The position numbers and the translations under genes were made by a program. Below are positions 35,201-49,832 of a stretch of 64,000 nucleotides of DNA, in pieces (the first letter of the stretch is position 1; the number at the start of each line of letters is the position of its first letter). The stretch is from Siphlonurus alternatus (Eukaryota > Arthropoda > Insecta > Ephemeroptera > Siphlonuridae). Location of the stretch: contig OX463781.1 in assembly GCA_949825025.1 (NCBI GenBank), positions 34,923,537 to 34,987,536 on the forward strand, read 5' to 3'. Below the pieces are notes generated by a model. That model was not told where the DNA came from. It ran no database searches and worked only from the letters and a program-made list of their open reading frames with translations.

Positions 35201-38200
35201 CGGAAAAGCTCTCAAATCAGAAATCAGAAAAATTTCAGAAAAATCATTTAAAAAATTTAAATTTCTGATTCATTTGGCTCGATCAAGTGAATCGGAAATT
35301 AAAAATTCTTCTATTGGTCGATAACTTTTTCCTTTTAAATCACAAACAGTTCTGGACACGGCTTAACAATTATATAAGTTATATATATTTTTTGCAAGTG
35401 ACATATATGATCTTATGTAAAAAATATATTACAGCAAACCTTCTTTTAATAGCCAAAAACAAATTTTTCGTACAAACAATAAGTATTAAAAGTATTATTT
35501 AATATTATTAAACAAATGACAAAAGAACTTTTAAAAATAAAGTTTGCAAATAATGACAAATAAAAATTTGATAAAATACCGTACTTCCTTATTTTTAATC
35601 AATTGTATAATTTTACTGTACTGAAAATTCATGTTCTCCCGTACTAAATTATGACATGTATTCAAGCCGAGATATCCAAATCATAAGTGCCATGAGGTTA
35701 GGCAACTTGTTCGGCATCTACACTGTGCGGATTGCATATGTAGCAGGGGTGACTAATAAATTACGAGTGTCAGTTTAAAACTATCATCAATAATGTCAGC
35801 ATATCATATAAAAGAAGAAATTAACAGAAAAATTAATATTTTATAGCAGCAAGAAAAAAGTACGTTTATAATTAATATATATTTTCTATTATTAGACTTA
35901 ATATTTTTTACTGTGGGTAATTAGGATAAAAGGTCTTAATTGTATCAAAGCTTCATTTTTTATTATAATACATGCATTTTTTTCTGAATTAAGTCTTTTT
36001 ATTTTAATTGAATAAAACTCCATTTTGGTGCTGAGCAAAGCATATCCTAGTATAGTAGTGCTATATAAGATTTAACTAAGCGGACACTTCATTATCTCGA
36101 CTCAGTCTGCGTGTGGTGCTCATGTGCAACGCTTTTTTCAAATTCTCGCTAACGAGAAATGTGACAAAAATAAAGATAGTTCTAATTTTTTATAATACGT
36201 TGACATTTGATATCAATAATGAGACAATACAAAAAATTTCCTGCCATTAATACTTTTTATACAGCTTAAAAAATATTGTCTTGTTTGGCTCTAACAATAT
36301 CACTTTCCAAAACGAGACATCATTATTTTTGTTTTTTATGTTTGTCTTTTGTTGAGAGATGATAAAAATGTTACTAAAATAAACTCAAGGCAATCAAATT
36401 CTGATAAATGCAGCATGTTATTGGTTATTGATTTTTTTCGCAAGTATATAATTGATTGCAGAATATGCATGATTTATCTCTATTAGTGTAACTGTCAAAA
36501 GATTCCTTTTGGAAAAAAATGAGGGATAAAACGTGTTAGTAATTTTCAGTAACTTTTGTTGTTTTAATTTCACCATCTATTACCAGAGAGCTTTAATTTA
36601 AAGCTCTCTGCTATTACTTAATCGTGTGATCATTGAATAAGTGCGTAATTAAAATAAAATGTAAATTTGTTTTTGCATAACCAGTTCTTCGAATAAATAA
36701 AATATCACTCCTAGCCCTGCTTAATTGGCACATTAAATCACATATAGAAAACAAAACAAAACAAAACAAAGCATTTTTATAAATAATGATTCTCCGATGT
36801 ACACTCCTCGCCTCTGAAAAGTTCCTTTTTGCAGCCTTGGAAATCACCATTGAGATACACTCATAGATAATGGAGATTAATTAACAATGCTGTAAAAGGG
36901 AACTTTTCAGAGGCGAGGACGAAAATCCAAGCCCCAAACACAGCTGGGGTAAAGTTCATGTTGTCGCGAAGCCGGTGTATGTAAAAAAAAAAAAAAAAAT
37001 ACATAAATAAAGAAAGTATAAAAACAAAATTCCAATGAAAGTTACAATTTACAGTCTTAAGAACTATAAACAAAAATGTATAATTCAAAATAGACGATAA
37101 CAAAATAATAACAAGGAAGTTGTTAATATAGATATAGATACCAATTCAACTCAACTGTTTTTTTTTATATATATAAAAGCTTAATACCTCATTCTTGTAG
37201 GTAGTCATCCACTCTTCCTTGGTTAAATTAGTTGGTGCCAGGAGCATCCATGGCGCGAGCACCATCTGCCGCATGCTCAGCTGGCGCTGCTGTGCCACGG
37301 CCGTGGGACTGGTGGTCTGTGACCCGAGTACCACAAGGTGGCGCCCTCGAGCCACCTGACCCTTACCAAAGGCTATCTCGTTGAGCGCCTCGCCAACTCC
37401 GAAAGCGTCATCATGCAGTAGCCGCCGGTGAACCTGTCGAGAGTTCATCAAGTTGTACGTTCACCGGTTCTCATCAGATCACCAAATTCACAATACCGAG
37501 CGTAATAATAAGATTACTATTATATATGTATTTCAGTGTGTATATATAAAAATTACAACATTAACAATTCAGTATATACCGTGAGTCAATAAATTATTTA
37601 TATATTAATGCACATACATTTATGATATCGTCAAAATTTGATTAACGATTTTACAATTATTGTAATAGTAAAAATTATTGTACTAAACATGATCAAAACC
37701 ATAAATTCAATGTGCTAACAGCATGTATGTACAAAATCTCGAAAAATACCGAAGTATATGATATGTTAGCTGACAATTTGAATGAATTAATTAATGTACA
37801 AATTTTCCATCTTTCAGTTTACGTCACTCCCCCTCGTATCCATTCGTACCGCCCCATCCTCCTCCCACATAACACCACCTCGCACTCACCATTAGCTCGA
37901 GGTCACCGTCGCTGAGACTGGAGCCTCCCTGGGCGCGGTCCGTCAACACTATCAGTTCAGACTTGTCGGCGTCATTCTTGAGGGAGATGGCCGTGGTGAT
38001 AGGGTAGTAGTTGCCAGCCACAGGTTCCTCGAGCTGCACCTCCCATGTGGGCCGGAAGTTTCGTTTACGCTCCAGCGTCTCGCGACCGTTAGAGTCCGTG
38101 TAGAAGAGACCGTTCGTGGACCAGCCAGTGGAGAAGCGAGAAATCACCTCCTTGCCGATGTTATCACTGTCACAAGTAAGCGTCATGTTTTATAATGTGA

Positions 38201-41200
38201 CGTTAAATATGAATTGCCACCTCATCAGGGGTGGATTTGAAACGATAATTCGTTAACTTTAACAAGAAATAGAAGGACAGAATTGCCCATGATATTGCCC
38301 CACCAACCCCTCTCCCTCTTCTTTAAAACTGAACAACTGATTCAGTCTATAATGTTTGTAAAATTAAAAACAGCATAAACATAGCACAGCAAAATTTTAA
38401 ATTTTACTCTACTGTAATATGCCTAAACAGTATAAAATTAATAATATCACTACTTCCTTTTTTCAAAAAAAATTTTTACTGCTAACTCATTGAAGTACGA
38501 GAGGGATTGTTACTTATTTTCCCAAAATAATTTTTAGTGGGTCCAGAGAAAGCTGAAAGACATGCAGAGAGAGATTTTCACACACACAACTTTATTGACT
38601 TGTACTTACGCTATTGGGATTGGTCCAACGAGCCACTCAAACTCCAAGTAATCTTCTCCTTCGTAAGTTCTGATAATTTGGCTAACCCAGTCTGAGTATA
38701 CCTGGTGGATTTCATTCACCAGATCTCCTGAAAATACAGTATAGAAATTTATATTAGAATTATTCCATATTAAATGTAAAATACATCAATTTTAAATTGA
38801 ATTACTGTAGTGTATAATTATATTACATCTTGGAACATAAAATTTTTGTAGTATATTAACACTTAAAAAACAACTAATACTGTGTTTCAAAATCTTAATT
38901 GATCAAAATCATCAACCTCATTTGATAATTTAAGACTATATGCGATGCAAAACAATATACACTTAAAAAAAAGTTACTTTCAAGGTGTTTAAGCTTTAAG
39001 CTCTTATGAGACTAATAAGACTAAAAATACAAAAACAATTATTTTGTTTTTTGTTTGGATGATTCACAACATTTTTTTTTAATTTTAAATTTCCAAGACA
39101 ACATTATTAAAAACAATGTAGTTGATACCAGCAAGGTACATCACCTTCGAAGGTTTCCACCTGGACGTTGTCACTGATGGGCGCGGCATCGTTGCTCTGA
39201 GGTCGGAAGATGTACGCCCCCGACGAGCGGTTCTCGAAGATCTCGTTGTTGCCCACCGCGCCCTCGTAATACAAGAAGGTTTGATCAACCTCGACGGCCA
39301 GCCCGCCCACCGCGAGCGACTTCAGACGACCTGTGTCAGGGTCCAGCTGCGCGCGCACTCGCTGGAATTTCATTTAAAAATATATTAAATAATTATAAAT
39401 TTTGTTAACATAATAATTACTAATTAGCGGTTACACACACGACGTAATATTTAATATTTTCTTCAGTGGTAGCAAGGAAAAAAGTAAGGGGCTAAAGATT
39501 TTGACACTTTTTAAGGTAAACATATGTGGAAAATCTTTGTCCTGCATGGTTTTTATACAGCAAACATTCAATAAATAACAAAATATTAATCTCGCAAGTA
39601 CATAATTATTGTTTAATAAAACTAAACAAAATAAGGGAAAAAAAAACAATATTAAATGTTAATAGTAATTTAAATAAATTTATTATTTTTTTATTCATCG
39701 AAATAGAATATTATACCATGTTATTATTGTTTAAGTGAGATTAACTATTATCGGGATGCATTAATAGCCATTTGCTTTGATAAAATGCTAAAATATAATT
39801 TTGTTTTACTGACTTGTTATTTGGTTATTTCAAATATAATTTATTATTTTTCTACTTCAAAAATTCTATTGCGTCAAAAATTTAACTCAAAGAATTGTTT
39901 TAAATTTTAAATACATAATTTCCAAGAAAAGTTTAACAATTTATGTTTGCAAACCTTGAAATTTTTTAAATTGTTCAAAGAACTTCTGTACTATCTTTAC
40001 GTAATATATTTATATTATATACATGCACAATTTCTAAAGAAAAGTGTAGTACTCAAATTTTAATGTTCAAACAATCCATTTATTATTTTTGTCTCGTGCT
40101 GTTCTCACACTTTTAAAAACCAAAAATTTTATTACCTCGTTTCCGATTGTGTATTTCTTGTCTCCAGTCACAGGGGTCGGCACGTTTATCTTCTGTGTTG
40201 CTACCACTTTTTCCACGTAGTAAGTTTTAAACCCTACTGGAGGTAAATCCACGGCCTTGAACACCAACTCAAACTTGGCCAAACTTTCTCTTCCAGGAAT
40301 ATTTTGTACTTGAAGAGGAATTGGAACTAACTGAGTAACTTCTTCGGTTCCTGTAAATTTTAAATGCATTGTTAAAACTTTTGAATCACTAAAAACATAT
40401 TTGTAAACAGTACAATAAGTATTAAAGAAGAAAAAATTCAGGTTCATTATTAATTTTTAAAATTTTACAATTATTTAAAACATTTTAAACTCCGTTGCTC
40501 AAATGAAGCTCCATAAAAATATTATTAAAAATTTTGCATTAACATAATTGGTTACTGGATCGATCTGCGTTCTGTCATCAAAACTATACATCATTTTAGA
40601 AAATCCTCAGGAGAGGAGGGAGGGGCGATTGATTGTCCCGATATACGTGGAATCATCACGGGAGGTAAGAGTTATTGTTTTTTCATGGCGTCACCTGTCG
40701 GTCCGTATCAACGATTATAAACGGGAGGATGGCCTAACTTTCAAACCAGCCGCTTTTGCCACCAACTTGACGTCATGTCGGATTCCTGGCACGTCACCAC
40801 ACTGACTTTGATAGGCATGACACATCTGATTGTGGCTATATAGCTTAACTATCGAAGGTGCTGCTATATTCGCCAGCGCTACGCTGTCGAATCTGTGAAG
40901 ACCAACCGCTAGCTGCCCGAGCGTGGCTCATTAGGCGCACTTTCCCGAAGGTCAATTAACAAAAATTGTCGATTTCCTGAACTGAAATCCTCCCATCTTT
41001 CCAGTTCATTATTTGGGTCCATGCGTGTACTAGCTTTCACTACGTTTACAATTCACTGTTTAATACGGATTCGATGAAGACGTACGCCTCATCAAAACAT
41101 TACCCATCGTCAACGAATTTGCATTAAATGTACAGACAAGAGTGAATGTATTTTAGTGAATTTGTACTATTTGCAGGCGCGGATCCAGGGGGGAGCTGGG

Positions 41201-44200
41201 GGACTGCAGCCCCTCCCCCCCCCCCCACCCCGAAATTTTGGATTTAACATGGGCAATATAGGCGTTTCCCCCACCCCAAATTTTTTTTTAACATTGGCCT
41301 TATGGAGACAGCCCCTCCCGAATTTTTTTTCTGGATCCGCGCCTGACTATTTGTATATAGCTTTATACCCTCTCCTACACGAACTCAATACAAAAAGGGA
41401 GCACTATTTCCCTCCCCTGTTATAGTCCGTACACTTTCCTCGACATACTCAATACAACAAACGGGCACTAGTTCTTGTCATATTTGCATCACCTGTGGGT
41501 CCGTAGACCTTGAAGTCCGCGTTCTCCGGTACCGGTAGACGGACGAACTGAGAGGCGGTGTGTCCCAGAGGGTTGTAAAGGGTCACCACGAACATGTCGT
41601 TAGTCTCGGACACGTTGCACTGACTCACGTTGGACAGCAGACATGGAGCCAGAGGGACATAGGGGCTGTCGACGTTCACCGCCATCAGCTTGCTGCAACG
41701 TGACAACAATGTCTGCATTTGAATAAACGAACAATAAGAATTAATTTAGTTATAGCATGTGCTTTTTATTTACGGTGATTTTTATTTGGTGCATTCAATA
41801 ATATGCAGTGCATGTAGATCTGACGACCCATATAATGACCAATATGTTCATAAATGCACACTCAAAAAAGAGCCATGAATAAAGTTTTCCCTGTGTATAT
41901 ATTAGATGGTTTTAACAATTACAATTAAGTTTTCCTTTTCTCTGTGATTTTATGAACAGATGTGTCTATAAACATCAAACATCGACTTATGTATAGTACT
42001 ATAAAGCTTAAGTTGCATCATTATTAATTTGCATGTGTTTTGTGTGTTTATTTGATCCACATTATAAAAATTTTATGAGATGGAAACAAATGCCAATACT
42101 TGACATAAAATAACAAGTCAATAATATATTATCAGTTATTAAATATTGTTGTCCTTTGCATCAATCTTCCGCTATCAACATGATATAAAATAATAAATGC
42201 TGTTTAAACACGATACGAGAGATGATGCACTTAAATGATTTACTTGATCCATTTAATTCAGTAAACAAAGACCACGAAGAGAGAGAGAGAGAGAAGCACA
42301 TTTTTTTTTATTTTCCATGCATCCACTTAATAAAATTATAATTTTTTTCCATTCAATAGATGAAATAAAGAATAATAATAACTATAATATAAATATTAGA
42401 TAATAAATATCACATAATTATATAAAATAAATATTGCAGCTATAACACATGCATACTCGATAAAATGTGAATATTTTAAAATAATTTTTCTTTTAACACA
42501 ATTTTATTACATTAAATTTGATAAATTTATACTACATTTAAATTTCATTGACTGATTTTGGTAGTAGAGGATGTAAAAAAAATTCAGAATTGTGCATGTA
42601 ATGTTGAGATTGAGCTAATTTTGTTGTTGTGTGTTGATGATTGACGTTATGTCCCTGATTAAAAAGTTTATGGCCAGTTTATATTGTGTAAACAATCGGA
42701 AAGCAATAAAGATATGATATATATGAATTATGATAAACAAGTACTAACTTGATCGCGGCCTCTGTGCTGACGTGGCAGCCTTCGAAGGCCTGACTCAACC
42801 TGAGGGCGTAGTCCTCGGCCACGTGCTGCTTCTCGGTGCCCGTGATGGCATCGTGGTGCTGCATCACGCCCATCAGCTCGCGCAGAGAGTCCAGGGCCTC
42901 CCACTGACTTACGTCCAACTCTGCTAACGCCGTCAGCTGCTTACAAACCTGAACAAAAGTAAAGGTTACCTCTACAGCTTATTCTTTCAAGGTCAAATGA
43001 AAGTCATGAAAAATTATCTGGGGTTCTTAAGGTAGAGATAACGCCGAACAGCTGATCGACGTAATGCCCTTTGATTAACATGTAAACCTTAGCAAATTGA
43101 CAAAAATTCTGAAATTTTTTTGAGAGGCAGATATTAGTGCCTAAAAGCCATAGAAAAAATTTCAAAACGATTTAACGAGCCGATTTTTTTTAATTAATTT
43201 TTTTAATTTTCAGCATAGGGCTTACCCATGGAGAGCCAAACTAAAAAATTAATTTAAAAAAATCGGCTCGTTAAATGTTTTTGAAACTTTTGCTATGGCT
43301 TTTAGGCACTAATATCTGCCTCTCAAAAAAATTTCAGAATTTTTGTCAATTTGCTAAGGTTTACATGTTAATCAAAGGGGATTACGTCGAACAGCTGTTC
43401 GACGTTATCTCTACCTTAAGAGTCCATTACATCTCTGTGAGTGTTGCATGCACCAAATTCTGAGTTCAAGGTCATTGGCCAAATTGAAGTCAAATTAATT
43501 AAAAATAATAATACTCATTTAATCCTTAAATAATGCTTTCTTCTGCAATTATACAGTCCATCAATTGGTACCTGCAGGAAGTTGTTTCCTTTCCTCTCGA
43601 AGTACTTGAGGGTTGGTCTGGACGTGAAGTAGCCGGTCCAGAAGGCATGTGGGTCGCTCGAGTACGGGAAGAAATCGTCCGTCTTGGTGCTCCACGTCTG
43701 TCCCGCCTCGTTCAGTGATTTGAGGTAGCACGAGGGCGTCGAGTAAAGCAGGTTCACCTTGCCTCCCAGCGTTTCCTGCTGCTCGTTCGTATACCTGAGT
43801 AAAATCATTAGCATATATTATGTGACCAAGTGTATATAAAAAACATATAAATAATTACTTGATAAGTTTGTCCAAGTTCTTGAACCAAGTGTCCGCTTGC
43901 TGGTAGTTGAAATCACCGCCCATCGTCATAATGATGTGTTCTGTTTTGTAATAGTCAGCTTGTTTTGTAGCGAATCCCAGGAACTCTGAAACCTGATTAA
44001 ATGTCTTGTTTTGCAACCATATAATCTTTGATTTTGGAAGAATTAAATTAAAAAATTTGCACTTCAAAAAAGTAAGTTTAGTATATCTTTAAGCACCACG
44101 AGATTTAATTTGTTGCAATAACAGACCTTACGCCACAAGGTCCTGCTTTAATTTTGCATGAAAGTCTCATGGTGCTTAAAGGGCTTGCATTCTTAAGTAA

Positions 44201-47200
44201 CAAAATATTGAATGAAATTATAACAATTATTTTAATTTACCAAACCTATTGTACGCTCCTCGCCTCTGAAAAGTTCCCTTTTGCAGCCTTGTAATTCACC
44301 ATTGTGATACATTTACAGGGCAAGGTGATTAGCAAGGCTGCAAAGGGATATTTTCAGAGGCGATGACTGTACATATCGAAACACCATTGAACTTAACCCC
44401 TGCCACCCCCCCCCCCTCCCCGCGGCCTCCCCGAAATTTCAGATTTAACATCGGGCAATATAAACATTTCCCCCATTTTGTTGGTGATATATCACGCAGT
44501 CTACCATAATATAATAAGTAATATGACAAGTATAATAAGTCGTGATAAACTTATATAATTTTCGGCTAATAGAAAAATTGGTTGTTCTTTTGTTCTTTTT
44601 ACCTCTCCCGAATTGCAAATCTGTTTATCTCCTTTTGTCTTAAAAGCTATAGCTACATCAAATCAGGCAAGGGTTTAGTTCATGCTATCCCGAGTTTTTT
44701 GTACAGGCAAGGGATTTACACCTGGGATATATAGCACATTATTATATTAATTTATATATTATATCGACTTACCCTCCTCTCGATATTATAATCTGGGCTT
44801 AATTTATTGTCAATCATTGGCTCGTCATTACACTCAATGTCAAAGCAGAAAGTCGGTGGTGCCATGTAGAAATAATAGAGAATGCTGGTGAACAGCGAGG
44901 AGGAACCACCTGAAATTACAACCATCTTCAATGCGGACTTGTTTTTAGTTATGTAAATGTTTTATTAATAGTTTAAAATTGATAGTTACAACACAATTTT
45001 AAGTATGGCAATTCTGGAAAAAAATTGAAACGGTTAGGTCTCGAGGAAATTTAACTTATACTGTGAAAATTATACAATCAACATCCTGATAGAAGACTCA
45101 AAATTTCTCATATACACTCGTCGCCTTGGAAAATTTTCTTGACCATTATATACATGACAATTCATTCACGCAACGGCCATTCAATTGTCAGGGGAATTTT
45201 TCAAAGTCGAGGATTGCACACTCAAGAACGTTATCTCTGCATTATTGATATACACAGTAAGAAAATCAGGCCAGGGGAACGTTCCCACTGTCTTGAAGTG
45301 TACCTGAGAGCGGCGTCACCAACTTACCCTGGTTCTGGCTTGCCTGCCACACCATCTCGCCAGTCTTATCCAACATGCGCTGGTCTTTATCCTGGTAGTC
45401 GAGACGCGCGAAGAACAGACCGTCGAAGCCCATGTGCGCCATCATCGAAGCGGTCTCTCGTGCATGACCGAACGGGTCTATCTGCCAGCCAATGCGAGGT
45501 CGACCGCACTCACCGAACGTGTCATTCAGCTTCCTGAAGATGAATGTGAGCACATCAATTTATATTCTACTGAAATATGAAGTAGCGCATTTTTCTCGTT
45601 CAACAAATACAACTTCTTTTAAGTCTATAAAATATAACAATTTAATGTGATCGAGATGAAATTTATACATTTATGTATAATTTTTTAGTGTTTTGCAAAC
45701 AATAAACGAATTTATACTTGGTGGACTGGTACAATTAGTGCGTCAGAGTCTCGTCGCTTACACAGCTTGACTTATTCTTGACCTCCAACACTGACCTCTA
45801 GTTGACCTTACCTGAGCCCCCAGGTAAACTGGTCCACGGTGGACTGGTAGTGGGTCACTGCCTCGTCGTTCATACTCCACGCTCCGCTGATGAACTCGAG
45901 CTGGCCGCTTTCCACGAGGCCCTTCACGTCCGCGCGCATCTGTTCGTCCTGTTCGAGCCACCACTGCCAGAAGAAGGCCGTCTCCACGTAGATGAACCTG
46001 AAAAAGTACGCATCGTATACGATCAACATTGAATATAATCAAGGTAATAATATAAAGTTTTTTTTTTAAGAAATAAAATCAAGATAGAAATTTTGCATGT
46101 CTATAGGTAAAGATTCGAATAGTAAAATTAAAAATTAAAATTATAAAAAAATCATTGTGAGCGTTTAATTCCAATCTACAATCTGCAAGTACCCCCTCCC
46201 TTTATACGTATGACTTAATGAATTATAGTTAAGAATTTAAGACACTCTCCTCGATCAGTGTAATTTGGTGCTTTAGTTTCTTATGTAGACTTTGATGTGA
46301 TATCGCACACTCAAACTATACAATATACACGGAAAAAAATATTTTTTATGGTATCCACTGATGTGCTATCTGCAAAAACTTATCTTTTGTTTCATCTTGA
46401 AATAACTTGACTCTAGCTCTCACGGTGCAGTTGTTCTCACATTGAAATACATTTATTTTCTGACATACTGCATTAACCAAGAGCATGATTTTCATTCAAG
46501 ATTCTTTTTATTTACTAAATTCATTACAGTACTTATTTTTACTTTAAATGGAGTACCGACCTCAAAATTTTTTATTGCAGAAATGGATAGAGGGTGCAAA
46601 AATATGCTACTCTGAATTTTTTCAGATTTTTCTGAGACCAGGAAGTAATTTTAAAAAATTATTGAAAGTCCGTTTTATGACGTCACGGGCGTTAATGCGC
46701 TATCCTTTTCTTAAGGAGAGGCGCCTCGTGATGTCATCAAAATGGACTTTCAATAATTTTTTAAAAATACTTCCCGGTCTCAGAAAAATCTGAAAAAATT
46801 CAGAGTATCATATTCTTGCACCCTCTATCCATTTCTGCAATAAAAAAATTTGTGGTCGGTACTCCATTTTACATCACATTACAATAAAATTGGGAGCAAA
46901 TTATTTTCAGTACAATATATCGGAAACAATACGTTGTGGGATTTCTACTTACCTTCTAGAGGTGTCTTTTAAAAGCTCAGTTATAACGGAATCAATGATG
47001 TATTGAACCCCGGCTTTCTGGATATCGTTGCGACCTACAATCAACATAAAAAAAAAATACATCACATTTTTTATTTTAATTTATAATTTCAATACAATTG
47101 AAGCTATATCTTATAATTATAAGAATTTATTATATAATAAAGAGAATTAAAATTAATACTATAATATAATATACAATCTACAAATATCGAGTCAACATAA

Positions 47201-49123
47201 ATTTCAATTTAAAAGGATTCGCATCTATAATATGAGGTTCTAATTGTAAGATAAAAAAAAAATAAAAAAAAAACATATAAGATATTATAGTCTTATATAT
47301 ATTATTTTATATGATTTTTTTAAGACCCTATAACTTAGAATTTTTGATGTCAATTTACATTAATAGAGAGTTTTAAATTTCCTATTATAAAATATGTAAT
47401 TATAAAAAATCTCTGCATGTGAATATATTAATGAGATTCATTCTTTTCATGGGGAATTTCTTTGAATTTTTCACAATGAAGAAACATGTAATTTATTTAG
47501 TGAACTATAAATAAAATCAATGGCACGTGCTCTCTCATCAGGAGTCGCAAATTCGCAAATTAATTTGCTATCTTCAACATTATACTATACAATTAATCTC
47601 ATGGCAAAGCAATTAGAAAGCTTAGTGAACAAGTAATTGTAAGCTATTTGATTATATAAGATATAATTATATTATGTATACTTACTGCCGTAGAAGTATT
47701 GGTCGATGGTCTTGAGCCACCCCACGTCATCGTGTGTGTGCGGCACGAGGTGCACGTTCAGCATGCCGGGCTTTACTGCTGGACACGACTGAAAAACAAA
47801 CAAAAAAAAATACAAACGAGCCTTCAACTATTTTCATTTTTTTTAGTTACCTTATTTAAACCAAATAATAAATGGAAGCAGGGATCTTTGGAACTATATA
47901 TTAATTAGTTGCATAGAGTAACTGGGGGTACTAATATTTTATTTACACGTCAAAAACAAAATTTTGCATACAAATATTACAAAAGATTAAATAATATATT
48001 TTTACAACACATTGCATTTTCTTGTAAATTCTAGTTTTATCAATGTTAATAAAACTTGAATAATTTACAAGCAGATTTAATGTGAAAATGAAATGTGTTG
48101 TGAAAATATATTATTTAATCTTTTGTAATATAATGTAATATTTTTATGCAAAATGTTGTTTCTAGAAAAGTAATTACGTATGTATAATACTGTAAAATTA
48201 CATATAATTTGGAATTCTATATAATTTATAAATATTATGATTCCAAATATTTTAGTGAAGACTATTTAAATTTACTATACAAAAAAAGTGGCGAATAATT
48301 AATTAGACGTTAGCAAATTTGTTCAGAAATGACGTTGACGTTCATTGTTGTGAATATTTTTTACCTTAAAATAAAAGTTATGATAATTTTAATATTTATT
48401 TATTTTCTTATATCAGTTTTGATATTACGATATATTTAATTATATAATTACTACTAATTATTTAATTATATACATAAGTACTTATATAATTATTATAGTT
48501 GTAATTTACTGAAGATATTATTTAAATGAAGTGCATAATACATCCTTTACATTAGCTTTATTTAACACAATTTAGTATTACTTTAATAATTAATTCAGGG
48601 GGGCGTGTTTAAAGTTCACCACAATCTGAACTGGATACTTTACAAGAGCAATTAATTACACGTTCCTGGAACAATTTAAACAATTTCATTCTCTCCTAAC
48701 ATTTCCCTGAGCAATTAATTATATTTGACATAAACAAGGTTACCTCCACATGTGTGGATCTTTCTTATATCAAATTTCACTTCACTTTAAAATTAATTGC
48801 TCACTCCCAAACAATTAATGAAGTTGAATCAATACATGAAAGATATTTGACACACAAAAAAAGGGGTTGGGAGAATTTGTAAATATTAACGACAATCATA
48901 ATCTTTCACCTTAAACTTCATTTTTGTTCTTATTTGAGCTTTTTTAGACAACTTGTTCTGTGTATATTATATAAGTTATAATGTAGTATAATATAATAAT
49001 TACACAATTATTATGTCATATTATAATAATTATAATGTAATAATATCTTTGTTTTAAACAGCTATTAAAGTTACTCCGATTTTTCCTCTGCTGAGCGTAA
49101 AGCTCGTAGAGGTCTAAATGTAT

Positions 49124-49163
<40 letters not shown>

Positions 49164-49755
49164 TATATATATATATATCAATCAATCAATCAATTGTGTA
49201 AGCGCGACTATCGTGTGTACTTCGTGGACTTCATGTACGCGTGGCCACTCTATACTTCTTATCACGCGCGAGCGGCAACTCATCCCAGCGCGATACAGCG
49301 ATAGCGCGAACCAAGCGACCACGCAACCTCGAGCCCGGCCGTTTGATTGTTGTCCCTACTGTCCCTGTAGGACAGTCACTACTATCTGTACAACAACATT
49401 GATTGTAATGAGAGCCGTTGAGTATATAAGTTGGTTGTTGAGTGATCACAATTAACCAGCAGAACAACAAGCACCGCCGAGCTTCACTTGGTTATTGGAC
49501 ACTCTGCAGCCGATCACAACACACCAACATCTATACTCAGCGCTTCTCAATGTAAGTACACTTAATGTATTTCATTATGCTATGTTAGAATAAATTATTG
49601 AAATTGCAAGTCGATATTTATAATGTTGTTTATTGAATTTAACCCTTTCTCAATCAAAGATCTCGGGTCCGTTACAGGACTGGGCTCAGAGTCATTGAAT
49701 AATTAAAGTAAAATAGACCTCTCGCTGGATAGAGCCCATCGTAACGTGACAATTG

Positions 49756-49832
<77 letters not shown>

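Noticed and set aside
37824..38186. Extended reading frames running past exon 14 into introns
   Set aside because: Family alignment and splice sites end the exon at 37890; the extra residues are intron translation.
40500..41150. More GC-rich stretch in mannosidase intron 10 as a possible hidden exon or promoter
   Set aside because: It contains no family-matching coding sequence, and exons 10 and 11 join in phase without it.
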